Positions 17,507 through 25,570 of a DNA stretch of 64,000 bases are shown here, one piece after another. Each line of letters opens with the position of its first letter. Position 1 is the first letter of the stretch. Under the pieces are notes generated by a model that was given only the letters and a program-made list of their open reading frames with translations, was not told the DNA's origin and ran no database searches. The DNA is from Lachnospiraceae bacterium (GTDB lineage Bacteria; Bacillota; Clostridia; Lachnospirales; Bianqueaceae), in the NCBI GenBank assembly GCA_022794035.1, contig JAAWDX010000007.1:62001-126000 (forward strand). Direction: 5' to 3'. A program made the position numbers and the translations under genes.

Positions 17507-18343
17507 ATGTTTAAGCAATTAATATTCAAATTGATTCCCCGTTTTCGTTTTGATGATATCACCGCCTATGCGGCGCAGATTTCATTCTATCTTTTGCTAT
17601 CTCTATTCCCTTTTTTTATTTTGCTAGTAAGTGTATTAACCCATACTAATCTCATCGATATCAATCAACTGATGGAAATGATGCGTTCTTCTAATATTTT
17701 TCCGGAAATTGCACTGCGTCTAATTGAGGATACCTTTTCCGGCGTTACGCTCCCCAGTGCTTCCATCTCTTTCTATATCATCGTTGTTTTATGGTCAGCT
17801 TCCCGTGGGATCCGCGCTGTTATGAATGGTATCCATATGGCCTTTCGTACCAGAGAGGCCCATAATTTGATTGTTCGTTTTCTTCTTTCTTTTTTTTATA
17901 CGCTTTGTTTCGTTTTAATGGTTGTACTTTTTATTGCTCTAGTCGTATTTGGTGATGCACTTTTTTCTTGGCTCAGTTCCACATTCCATCTTTTCTTTTT
18001 AATCTCCACTCTGATGCATTTTATTCGATATTTGATTCCGCTTGTTTTTATGCTTCTTTTATATACACTGCTATATAAGGTAATTCCCGGCAAAGAGCTG
18101 CGTATTCGTGATGTACTGCCTGGTTCCCTTTTTGCTGCGCTAAGCAGCTTTTTAATCAGTCAGGGATTCTCCATTTATACTAGTCACTTTGCTAATTATT
18201 CGCTCATGTACGGCAGTATTTCCGGTATTATTGTCATCTGCACATGGATGTATCTCTTTAGTTTGATGATGGTGCTCGGTGCCGAGATCAATGCCTGTTT
18301 GTATGAAATTACGCACAACACCTCCTTATTAAAAATCCGTTAA
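17507..18343 (+). CDS. YihY/BrkB family membrane protein
   Basis: A 278-residue membrane protein with about six helices. The start at 17507 is chosen for AAGGAGG at 5 nt. The family pattern is visible: an N-terminal AAQISFYLLLSLFPF block, WSASRGIRAVMNGI in the middle, and the C-terminal GSISGIIVICTWMYL... GAEINA. Older databases called it ribonuclease BN, which is incorrect. Its function is uncertain, possibly transport or envelope homeostasis. It is convergent with, and overlaps by 15 bp, the SpoIID-like gene. Confidence 0.88.
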   Translation: MFKQLIFKLIPRFRFDDITAYAAQISFYLLLSLFPFFILLVSVLTHTNLIDINQLMEMMRSSNIFPEIALRLIEDTFSGVTLPSASISFYIIVVLWSASRGIRAVMNGIHMAFRTREAHNLIVRFLLSFFYTLCFVLMVVLFIALVVFGDALFSWLSSTFHLFFLISTLMHFIRYLIPLVFMLLLYTLLYKVIPGKELRIRDVLPGSLFAALSSFLISQGFSIYTSHFANYSLMYGSISGIIVICTWMYLFSLMMVLGAEINACLYEITHNTSLLKIR

Positions 18344-19945
18344 TTTTGTTTCCGGATAATAATGCAGCAAAATCTGTTCATACGTATATCCAGCATCAAT
18401 CATACCTTTTACCCCATTTTGACTCATGCCAACACCATGCCCATAGCCTCCTCCGCAAATTTTTACAGACACCAGATTTTCCTCGGTGTCTTTTACTTTT
18501 TCTAAAGAAATAAAGGCACTGGGTAAAAGCTCTCTCACCCCTGCGCTCTCTCCGTTAGACAGCCACACCTGCGTATTGCCAAAAAACTGCCGAATCAGCT
18601 GCGGCCCTTCTAGTACCACACTTTTTTCTGATCCGATCAGCAATAAAGAGCATGCCATCCCTGTATTGGCTCTTTCATATATAAAAATATCCTCTAGCTC
18701 CCCAATTCCTCCACTGATGGAAGTCTCAATTAACTGCTCTCCCTGCACCTCTTTCACCATTTTTTCTGTTGAAAAGAACTGATCCGTTTGTTCCTGAAGC
18801 CACTGCCTTTCTACGGATGTATTCCATCTGAACCATGCGCTATGACTATCAAATGCCTTTACCTCCAAATCTGTAATAAACGTATGAAAATTCTTTTCAT
18901 CAGAAAGGTCGCCATATTCTCCTTCTGTATACTGCGCCATTCCCCGCTGATATGGTCGTTCCTCTGCGCCCCCCCATACCTGAGTCCCATTGGCTGTATA
19001 TCCACACGAGGTAGAAAAATAATTCGTAGAAATCAATTGCCCCTCATAGGTCAATACCTTTCCCCAGGTAGCCTCTACTCCCTCTGAAGATGCCCCATAT
19101 TCTACTGCACCTCCATATACCTGACATTGTGTACTGTCATCAACCTGTGCTCCAAGCTCTATATATTTTTCAGAGGCCATCCACTGACTGTAGGCATAGC
19201 TTCTTGCACAAACAGCCTGTACCTTTGCGGCCTCCACTCCATAGCTGCCTGGCATTTCAGAAGGTACAACTCCCATTAAATAAGTTTCTACTGCTACTTC
19301 ATTGATAACGATATATCCGCTTTCTTCACGTGTCACCTCCAATTGCCCATGATATGGAACCGTTCCTTTCTCTGTTGTCAGAACCAGATTTGCCTTTTCT
19401 TGAGCTGGATAAAAAACGGCCCTTCTTTCAATATTTTCTACTTGAATCTGTGAATCAGGCGTGTAAGCTCTGATCTCTCCATCCCATATGCCCCAAAAAG
19501 CTTCTTCACAGCTAATCATGACGCTCTCATGCACATAATCGCTGCCCGCTGCTGATAATACAATGCGCATTCTCGCCGGCGTTGTTAGTTCCTCTGCCGT
19601 CTCAATTTTCACTGCTTTCCCCTCTTGATTTAATTCATATCGGATTTGTTGTCCTAAAAACCCTCCTTTTCCTCCTGCTCTTTCTTTTCCACCTGCCATC
19701 CATTTGACCTCTTCAGCCAATGGGATCCACCCCTCGCTTGTTTCAATCCTGCCTTCTTCAATCCGATATAACCATGTTCCTTCTAACTTTCCGGCCGACT
19801 GCCATCTTTCTCTCTCTCCTTGTAGCAGGCTCATCTCCGACTGTTCCTGCACGGAATCATGCCCTAAAGGTAAAGAAAGATAAATTATCCCTGCCCCAAT
19901 CATACATATTGCTAAGATTAAATATGTTTTTACCCATGTCTTCAC
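18329..19945 (-). CDS. SpoIID/LytB domain protein
   Basis: A 538-residue protein with an N-terminal signal anchor (TYLILAICMIGAGIIYLSL). The start is a GTG at 19945, 8 nt after AAGGAGG; an upstream ATG would place this site inside the gene. The SpoIID/LytB domain shows VPSEMPGSYGVEAAKVQAVCARSY near the middle and GHGVGMSQNGVKGMIDAG near the end. SpoIID proteins are lytic transglycosylases acting on denuded glycan strands during engulfment; LytB-type relatives enhance amidases in vegetative cells. The length exceeds that of classical SpoIID, so a LytB-like role is equally possible. Confidence 0.85.
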   Translation of the reverse strand: MKTWVKTYLILAICMIGAGIIYLSLPLGHDSVQEQSEMSLLQGERERWQSAGKLEGTWLYRIEEGRIETSEGWIPLAEEVKWMAGGKERAGGKGGFLGQQIRYELNQEGKAVKIETAEELTTPARMRIVLSAAGSDYVHESVMISCEEAFWGIWDGEIRAYTPDSQIQVENIERRAVFYPAQEKANLVLTTEKGTVPYHGQLEVTREESGYIVINEVAVETYLMGVVPSEMPGSYGVEAAKVQAVCARSYAYSQWMASEKYIELGAQVDDSTQCQVYGGAVEYGASSEGVEATWGKVLTYEGQLISTNYFSTSCGYTANGTQVWGGAEERPYQRGMAQYTEGEYGDLSDEKNFHTFITDLEVKAFDSHSAWFRWNTSVERQWLQEQTDQFFSTEKMVKEVQGEQLIETSISGGIGELEDIFIYERANTGMACSLLLIGSEKSVVLEGPQLIRQFFGNTQVWLSNGESAGVRELLPSAFISLEKVKDTEENLVSVKICGGGYGHGVGMSQNGVKGMIDAGYTYEQILLHYYPETKLTDF

Positions 19946-19981
19946 CCTGTTTTCCTCCTTCAATGCAATCGATCATCTACT

Positions 19982-20010
19982 TTTCTACTATATGACATCT
20001 TGTCCGTCAA
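19982..20010 (-). promoter_or_regulatory. Possible promoter for the SpoIID-like gene
   Basis: Minus strand: TTGACG (20010-20005), 17-nt spacer, TAGAAA (19987-19982). The -10 is weak. I see no clear sporulation-sigma alternative. Confidence 0.35.
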
Positions 20011-20055
20011 AAGAACTGCTCTTCTCTATATTCCTTTAATATAATACTATTTAGC

Positions 20056-20084
20056 TTGCAGCCTTGCCTGTTTTATGATATACT
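20056..20084 (+). promoter_or_regulatory. Promoter of the THF riboswitch-folT unit
   Basis: TTGCAG (20056-20061), 17-nt spacer, TATACT (20079-20084), about 30 nt upstream of the riboswitch. Confidence 0.6.
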
Positions 20085-20113
20085 TTTTTACGCTTACTGT
20101 TATAGTAGGCATT

Positions 20114-20230
20114 CGATAGCAGAGTAGAAAATCAGGCGTTAAGTGTTTGGCAGACGGGGAGTTGCTGCTGAAACGAAGAAATATATTTTATTTCGCGGTC
20201 TGACTTTCGCATCCCGCTGTTACACTATCG
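20114..20230 (+). ncRNA. Tetrahydrofolate (THF) riboswitch
   Basis: The leader matches the THF riboswitch consensus in order: AGAGTAGA, GCGTTAAGTG, a GGGGAGTTG segment, AACGAAG, CGCGGTC and CGCATCCCGCTG. The outer stem is closed by CGATAG (20114) and CTATCG (20225-20230). Ligand binding is expected to reduce folate transporter expression. A small hairpin (GATTTGT/ACAAATC) lies between it and the AAGGAGG at 20271, so control is likely translational, though this platform is inferred. Confidence 0.9.
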
Positions 20231-20285
20231 AAGAGGCTTCCTCATCGATTTGTGCAACAAATCTTATCATAAGGAGGTCTTTGCT

Positions 20286-20843
20286 ATGAATCTACTTTTA
20301 TCTAAATTCTCAAACTCGTTTCGTGAATTTCGAAACGTCCGTTCCCTCACTGGCTTAGCTATGCTAATGGCGATTGCACTGGTCCTTAATTTAATCGGCT
20401 CTTTTCAGATTACAGAATCTCTGCGTCTTGGGTTTGGCTTCCTAGCCACAGCCGTTATGGGCATGCTGTATGGTCCCTTTTGTGCAGGCTTAGCCGCCGG
20501 CCTAGTTGATATTCTCCAAATTTTTTTAAAGCCTACCGGTGAATTTTTTCCGGGTTTTACACTCACCGCAATTTTAGGAGGTATCTTGTATGGGCTTTTC
20601 TTATACAAAAATCAATACTCCTTGCCTCGTCTTATTGCCGTGAAATCCATCATCAATGTTTTTCTCCATTTATTTCTTAACAGCTATTGGTTAACCTTTC
20701 TTTATGGTTATGCCTTTTGGACTAAGATTCCCGGACGCTTGATAAAAAATCTTGGTCTTTTACCTCTTGAAATTTTATTATTAGCATTGCTTTTACCTAA
20801 AATTTCAAAGATGATATATCCCGTCATACAAAAACCGCAATGA
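20286..20843 (+). CDS. folT: Folate ECF transporter S component FolT
   Basis: A 185-residue membrane protein of the ECF substrate-binding type with about six helices. The start at 20286 has AAGGAGG at 8 nt. Features of folate-family S components are visible: an early TGLAMLMAIALVLNL helix, the loop GFGFLATAVMGMLYGPFCAGL, and GGILYGLFLY. It captures folates and docks to the shared EcfA/A'/T module encoded elsewhere. The THF riboswitch immediately upstream is strong independent support for folate as substrate. Confidence 0.93.
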   Translation: MNLLLSKFSNSFREFRNVRSLTGLAMLMAIALVLNLIGSFQITESLRLGFGFLATAVMGMLYGPFCAGLAAGLVDILQIFLKPTGEFFPGFTLTAILGGILYGLFLYKNQYSLPRLIAVKSIINVFLHLFLNSYWLTFLYGYAFWTKIPGRLIKNLGLLPLEILLLALLLPKISKMIYPVIQKPQ

Positions 20844-20870
20844 AGAAAATCTTCATTGCGGTTTTTATTT
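20831..20870. terminator. Bidirectional terminator between folT and the XRE gene
   Basis: A perfect 16-bp stem (AAAACCGCAATGAAGA with its complement, 3-nt loop) is flanked by A and T runs, so it can serve both convergent genes. Confidence 0.9.
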
Positions 20871-21137
20871 TATATCTTTTCTCAATTCTTCCAGTAGCTC
20901 TCTTACATTTTTTAAAAACTTAATTGAGTCATCGCATTCATATGCCAGAAATAAGATAAAAGACACTGTACCACACATATTTTCTCCCTTCTCAATATTG
21001 CAATATGTTCTTCTCTCAATCGCTAACTTCTCAGCCATCGCTTCTTGTGTCAGGGATCTTTCCTTTCTTGTCATTTTAATCTCTTCACTTAAGTACTGCT
21101 TGAGCAAGCTTACATATAAATCTCTTATTTCTTTCAT
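20865..21137 (-). CDS. XRE-type helix-turn-helix regulator
   Basis: A 90-residue protein. The central HTH is RSLTQEAMAEKLAIERRTYCNIEKG (split here: recognition helix around IERRTYCNIEKG), typical of Cro/CI-type regulators. I choose the ATG at 21137, 6 nt from AGAGGTG. The C-terminal part is a short helix-rich tail. It is monocistronic, between a terminator and a 54-bp dyad (21143-21196) that overlaps both its leader and its ribosome-binding site. The target is unknown; autoregulation is a reasonable inference. Confidence 0.8.
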   Translation of the reverse strand: MKEIRDLYVSLLKQYLSEEIKMTRKERSLTQEAMAEKLAIERRTYCNIEKGENMCGTVSFILFLAYECDDSIKFLKNVRELLEELRKDIK

Positions 21138-21142
21138 TACAA

Positions 21143-21196
21143 ACACCTCTCATTCTGAATAAAATTTAATTAAATTTTACTCAAAACAAGAGGTGT
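21143..21196 (-). promoter_or_regulatory. 54-bp dyad upstream of the XRE gene
   Basis: An inner perfect 18-bp palindrome (21161-21178, AAAATTTAATTAAATTTT) and outer arms ACACCTCT (21143-21150) / AGAGGTGT (21189-21196) share exactly the same centre. The outer arm includes the gene's AGAGGTG ribosome-binding site. It may be an operator, an RNA hairpin sequestering the RBS, or both. Confidence 0.55.
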
Positions 21197-21231
21197 GCAC
21201 CATGAAATTTTCTTCATATTTCGAATAAATA

Positions 21232-22449
21232 TTACTGAATCTGTCGACATTCCAAATAATATCGTTTTTCCTGCGCCTTGCCCATGGAAAATGTTTTCCT
21301 TGGCAATACTCCATCTTTCTCTATTCCTTTAAATAGCTGCTTTTTCTCCATTGCCGGCAATATAAATCCAATTGCATTTCTTTGATCAGCAAGTAACTTC
21401 AGCTCATAATCTCCATGAATATATTCCAATCTTCCTTTGTGATGGTTCAAATATTCATCCAGAAATTTTTGTAAAATTCCCACCGCAAGCTCTCCCATAG
21501 ATGGATCCAAGTAAAGCGTCCCTTTTTTTCCTTGGACATGCCATTCAATCGGATATCCCTCCTTAGCACTGCATTGTATTGTAAGCATTTCTAAAAGCTG
21601 CATCGCCTCCGTATCAAATACAATTCGATGAATCGGTTCAAACACCTGTGTCTCGTCATGAATATTTTCTAGCTCCACCATGGCATATCTTGCCGGATGC
21701 GCAGATAAATCCTCTTTTGGATGCTCTTTCTTCAATCTTTCATAGCAGGCCTTTGCTGTTGCCAGAGAATGGTTGCCATCCCCCACGGCAAAAACTACAG
21801 AGCTTTTTCTTTCTTCTTGATAGCGCCTTAATGCCTCTTCAAATTCTTTCAAAACACTACCTTCTACAAGCCAGCCGGCAAGCTCTCCGCCCTCTTCCAT
21901 TAAGGAAAAATGATAAAGCTGCTTTAACAGTTCTTTTTGCGCTGCAATAGGCTCTATCAACGTTTTTTTCTTATCATCACACAGTAAAAGAACATGCGGA
22001 AGCTCCAGTTCTGCATTCCATCTCACTTTCATTCTCGGCGGAATACGCTCTACCACAGTTTTCTCTGTACAACGAATAGGCGCTAGCGCCCCTTCCATGT
22101 ATTCATATTGTTCCAGATCAATCTTCCCGATAATTCCTTTTCGAATTTCCCCATTCATCAGTGTTCTTTCCACATAGATAAGGCAATTCTCATACTTAGC
22201 AAACAGCCCTTCCTGCAAATATTCTTTCATTTTCGCATGAATACCTGCAATTTTTTCCTCTTCTCCGGCCTGACCAAGCTCTGCTTCAGGCAAAATCATA
22301 TGCAGCGTTGACGGTGCATCCGCTACTTTTTCTCTGACTCTTCTCCAATATTCTGGCTGCGCTGAAAACTGATCACAAGCAATCACTGACCATCTCTCTA
22401 GATCGTGCACTTGAGGCAACAAAATTGTTGCTGGTAAAAATAGATCCAT
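21232..22449 (-). CDS. DUF1015 family protein
   Basis: A 405-residue protein of the DUF1015 family. The conserved FAVGDGNHSLATAKACYE motif (about 220-237) is visible, with ERWSVIACDQFSAQPEYW near the N-terminus. The function is not established. From memory, DUF1015 genes often sit beside serA/serC in clostridia, hinting at phosphoserine metabolism. Here it ends the LicD-containing unit, 18 nt after the opine-dehydrogenase-like gene, which makes it a candidate partner for the CobD-like fusion. The ribosome-binding site is GGGAG. Confidence 0.85.
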   Translation of the reverse strand: MDLFLPATILLPQVHDLERWSVIACDQFSAQPEYWRRVREKVADAPSTLHMILPEAELGQAGEEEKIAGIHAKMKEYLQEGLFAKYENCLIYVERTLMNGEIRKGIIGKIDLEQYEYMEGALAPIRCTEKTVVERIPPRMKVRWNAELELPHVLLLCDDKKKTLIEPIAAQKELLKQLYHFSLMEEGGELAGWLVEGSVLKEFEEALRRYQEERKSSVVFAVGDGNHSLATAKACYERLKKEHPKEDLSAHPARYAMVELENIHDETQVFEPIHRIVFDTEAMQLLEMLTIQCSAKEGYPIEWHVQGKKGTLYLDPSMGELAVGILQKFLDEYLNHHKGRLEYIHGDYELKLLADQRNAIGFILPAMEKKQLFKGIEKDGVLPRKTFSMGKAQEKRYYLECRQIQ

Positions 22450-22467
22450 CCTTAAACTCCCATTTTT

Positions 22468-23547
22468 TTACCGCAGGTAAAAGTTTTTAAAACTTTGATA
22501 ATCATAAATCCCATATTGAGAATACTGAAACTTTTGGGGATTTTGAGTTAATTGATAATACCATTGCAGAACCTTTGTCATATGAGGAACAAATATATCT
22601 ACAAAACATGCAATCTGATGTAAAATTTCCAGTCCATATGGAAAATCTGCTGTAAAATAACGCGACGAAAAATCCGGTATGAGCTGATGTTCTTTTCCTA
22701 CTGTTGGCGTAGGCAACCCCTTTAAACTATCAATACTTCTTAATTTTTTTGTTAATGCTTGTACCGTAGTGCTCTCATAATGCACCTTTAATGATTTAAC
22801 ATAAGAAAGATCAAACTCTTTCATATTCTTACAAAGCTGCTGCACCTCTTCATCGCATTTTAAAAGTAGCTCTGAAGATGCATCATCCCATTCTTCATAA
22901 AACAATGGGATATAATCATATTGTTTTCCCTGTTCATATTCCTTAAACAAGGTATACAGTCTTGTTGTATGCAAAATCGGATTGGAAGGGGTCAAGGTAA
23001 CATTTAAATAATTCGGTAACGGATTAGTAGGCATATCCAAAAGCTTTGTCATTATATGACAACATATCTTTGTTTTTTCCTGTGGAATTGCTGCAAGAAA
23101 TAATTCAGGCCGATATCCCGTCGCACATACTTTTTTCCCGTAAGTTACCAATCTTGCAACTGAAGGGACTCTTTGTAATCCAAATACAATACATCCCTTA
23201 TTTAAACATCCAATGAAACAACACTCTCCTCCGCCTGTTCCCGGAATTAAGCCAATCATTGCATCAGACTTACTATATCTTTCGATCTTCTTGGAAATTT
23301 CTTCCATACAGTATGCTGGAAGCGTAATCAAAATCATATCTGCCTCAGAAAATGCAATTTTCTCATCATTAGTTGCTAATTGAATTTTCCCCTCGCAGGT
23401 AATATTTCCGCTTTCATCTACAATACATAAATACTGTTCAAACTGACCGGGTTTCGAAGTGAATATAGTTACATCATGCTGTTTAGCCGCACAATGAACC
23501 GCTAATTGCGTTCCAATATTCCCTCCCCCCACAATTGTAATCTTCAT
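22468..23547 (-). CDS. NAD/NADP octopine/nopaline (opine) dehydrogenase family protein
   Basis: A 359-residue two-domain dehydrogenase. The N-terminal Rossmann motif is ITIVGGGNIGTQLAVH; the catalytic C-terminal domain contains NPILHTTRLYTLF, matching the NPxxH pattern of the opine dehydrogenase family. I use the ATG at 23547 with GGGAG 8 nt upstream. Family members reductively join an amino group with a 2-keto acid. It follows the nucleotidyltransferase/PLP fusion directly in a polysaccharide locus, so a role in building an unusual amino-acid-like decoration is plausible but unproven. Confidence 0.85.
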   Translation of the reverse strand: MKITIVGGGNIGTQLAVHCAAKQHDVTIFTSKPGQFEQYLCIVDESGNITCEGKIQLATNDEKIAFSEADMILITLPAYCMEEISKKIERYSKSDAMIGLIPGTGGGECCFIGCLNKGCIVFGLQRVPSVARLVTYGKKVCATGYRPELFLAAIPQEKTKICCHIMTKLLDMPTNPLPNYLNVTLTPSNPILHTTRLYTLFKEYEQGKQYDYIPLFYEEWDDASSELLLKCDEEVQQLCKNMKEFDLSYVKSLKVHYESTTVQALTKKLRSIDSLKGLPTPTVGKEHQLIPDFSSRYFTADFPYGLEILHQIACFVDIFVPHMTKVLQWYYQLTQNPQKFQYSQYGIYDYQSFKNFYLR

Positions 23548-23567
23548 CTTGAATACTCCCATATAAA

Positions 23568-25379
23568 TTAATGCAATATCTGCTTCAAAGCTCTATATAA
23601 CTGATCATTTTCCTCTGTGTTCCGAATAGCAATACGAATAAATTGCTTTCCTTGTTTGATTTTTGCAGACAAATCTTTAATAAACAGATTATGCTCTATT
23701 AGCAGCTTTTTAGTTAATGCTTTCGCTGTCATCCCATTCACTAATTCAATCATAATATAATTAGCTTGAGAGGGAATCAAACGTAGCGCATTTATTTCAC
23801 TCAGCTTTTTTTCAAACCGAACTCTCTCTTGACGAATCTTTTTAAGGCCTTCTTCATAATCCTTTTTGTATTTTTCCTCAATTTGCATGTAAAATTCTGC
23901 AAAGGAATTAATATTCCAAATTGCAACGTCCTTTTTCATTTTCAGAACCATATCTACATCGCCTGAAACTAAAACGCCAAGACGCAGTCCCGGAACACCA
24001 TATGATTTTGATATGCTTTTCATTACATATAGATATGGATTAGCCTCAATAAATTTCTGACATATCAACGTGCTATCTTCTTCATCTGCAAAATCAACAA
24101 AAGATTCATCTACAATCAACCGAATTTTTCTATTTTCTGCCCAGCTAACAAGCCGCTTCAAATCTGCTTTCGGGATATAATTCCCTGAAGGATTATCTGG
24201 ATTAATCAAGATTAAAGTCTCAATAGGTTTATCATCAAAGAAATCTATTAGATCCTGCGCGGTATAAGAATAATTCATATTTTGAGGCTCATACGTAATT
24301 AATTTTCCCTCGCAATAACGATTAGGATATTCTTCAAAGGTAGGCCGTACTACTCCAATATTTCCTTCCAAACGCTCCAATAAAGCTTTAATTAGCTCTG
24401 CTGCTCCATTGCCAATTACAATATTTTCCTGATGTACACCAAAATTTTTCGCTGCCAACAAAGAATTAACTCCCATCCCTGAGGGATACTGAGTCAGCAA
24501 TTTTTCAAAATTCGCTTTGATCTCATCCATCAATTTTTGCGGCGGATAATAGGGATTTACTAAATAACAAAAGTCCAGCAGCTTGGGATATCGCCAATAC
24601 CCTCCATATCGCTTCTGTAATAAAGACACCTTCTCCTCTTCATCGGGACTGAACATAGACGTAGCAATGTCCAAATCCTGTATATCATCAATTTCATACC
24701 AAAGCTGCCCGTTTAAGCGTTTAGCAAAAATTTCTGGATTATCTAACATAGTAATAACTCTTAATACCTGTTCGTAATACTCATTATCTCCCAGCGCCTT
24801 TGTATAAGCTTCTAAAAATGGTACGTAATGCGTCTCTGAAAAATGCTTGCTAAATTTATAAATATTGACAGTTTTATAATATGCCTTAATTTCATTAAAT
24901 TTAAACTTTTTCCCTGGTACAAAAGCTTCAATCGTATCATCGTCTCCTAATTTAACACAGGTACCATCCATCCAGCTTTCATATTTGTCAACCAAAGCTA
25001 ACGTTTCTCTTGGATCATTGACTAATGCTTCAATGACTGAATCTTCAAAAATTAAATCCGACTCAAATAAAAGCGTATCTTCTTCACAAAGATATTGCTT
25101 TGCCAAAGCAAGTGAATAAATATTATTTGTTTTATCATAAATTGGATTATTCACATACATAATCGGAGTCTGAATATCCAGTGTAGCAATATAATCTATT
25201 AGCTTTTTCCCTTCATAACCGACAACAATAATGATCCTTGTCAGATTTTGTTTTTCCAGTTGGTGCAGCATACGATCAATTAAAGTAACTCCATTTACTT
25301 GAACCATACATTTGGTATTGTTTTGCGTCAGCTCCTTTAATCTTTTCCCCATTCCCGCTGCTAATATAATTGCTTGCAT
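23568..25379 (-). CDS. Fusion: LicC-like nucleotidyltransferase + CobD/HisC-like PLP enzyme
   Basis: A 603-residue fusion. Residues 1-about 245 are a sugar/choline-phosphate nucleotidyltransferase: AIILAAGMGKRL at 3-14, then YVNNPIYDKTNNIYSLALAK and LWYEIDDIQDLDIA, as in LicC. Residues about 255-603 are a fold-type I PLP enzyme: NPDNPSG near 393, VDESF near 423, PLP lysine in SISKSYGVPGLRLG (K458) and RIAIR near 582. PGLRLG, IWNINSFAEF and RIAIR look closer to CobD-type phospho-amino-acid decarboxylases than to HisC. I start at the ATG at 25379 (AGAGG at 8 nt). I infer CDP-amino-alcohol synthesis. Confidence 0.85.
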   Translation of the reverse strand: MQAIILAAGMGKRLKELTQNNTKCMVQVNGVTLIDRMLHQLEKQNLTRIIIVVGYEGKKLIDYIATLDIQTPIMYVNNPIYDKTNNIYSLALAKQYLCEEDTLLFESDLIFEDSVIEALVNDPRETLALVDKYESWMDGTCVKLGDDDTIEAFVPGKKFKFNEIKAYYKTVNIYKFSKHFSETHYVPFLEAYTKALGDNEYYEQVLRVITMLDNPEIFAKRLNGQLWYEIDDIQDLDIATSMFSPDEEEKVSLLQKRYGGYWRYPKLLDFCYLVNPYYPPQKLMDEIKANFEKLLTQYPSGMGVNSLLAAKNFGVHQENIVIGNGAAELIKALLERLEGNIGVVRPTFEEYPNRYCEGKLITYEPQNMNYSYTAQDLIDFFDDKPIETLILINPDNPSGNYIPKADLKRLVSWAENRKIRLIVDESFVDFADEEDSTLICQKFIEANPYLYVMKSISKSYGVPGLRLGVLVSGDVDMVLKMKKDVAIWNINSFAEFYMQIEEKYKKDYEEGLKKIRQERVRFEKKLSEINALRLIPSQANYIMIELVNGMTAKALTKKLLIEHNLFIKDLSAKIKQGKQFIRIAIRNTEENDQLYRALKQILH

Positions 25380-25458
25380 GTTTTGATCCTCTCTATTTTC
25401 ACAAGTATTGTTCAATTATTTTTCTAAAATGCAAATTATATGTAACATCTGTTTCAAT

Positions 25459-25467
25459 ATTATATCA
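25459..25467 (-). promoter_or_regulatory. Extended -10 promoter element upstream of the fusion gene
   Basis: Minus strand TGATATAAT (25467-25459) lies in a 191-nt AT-rich gap between the flippase gene and the fusion gene. No good -35 is seen, but an extended -10 can suffice. The fusion, opine-dehydrogenase and DUF1015 genes could therefore be transcribed separately from licD. Confidence 0.45.
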
Positions 25468-25570
25468 TATATTCTCAACCGCCGTCTATTATAATTTAAA
25501 TAACTTTCTCCTTTTTAGCATCTTACACTTTTTAGCCAATTGATTTTTATCACGTAATCGATTTTCCTGC

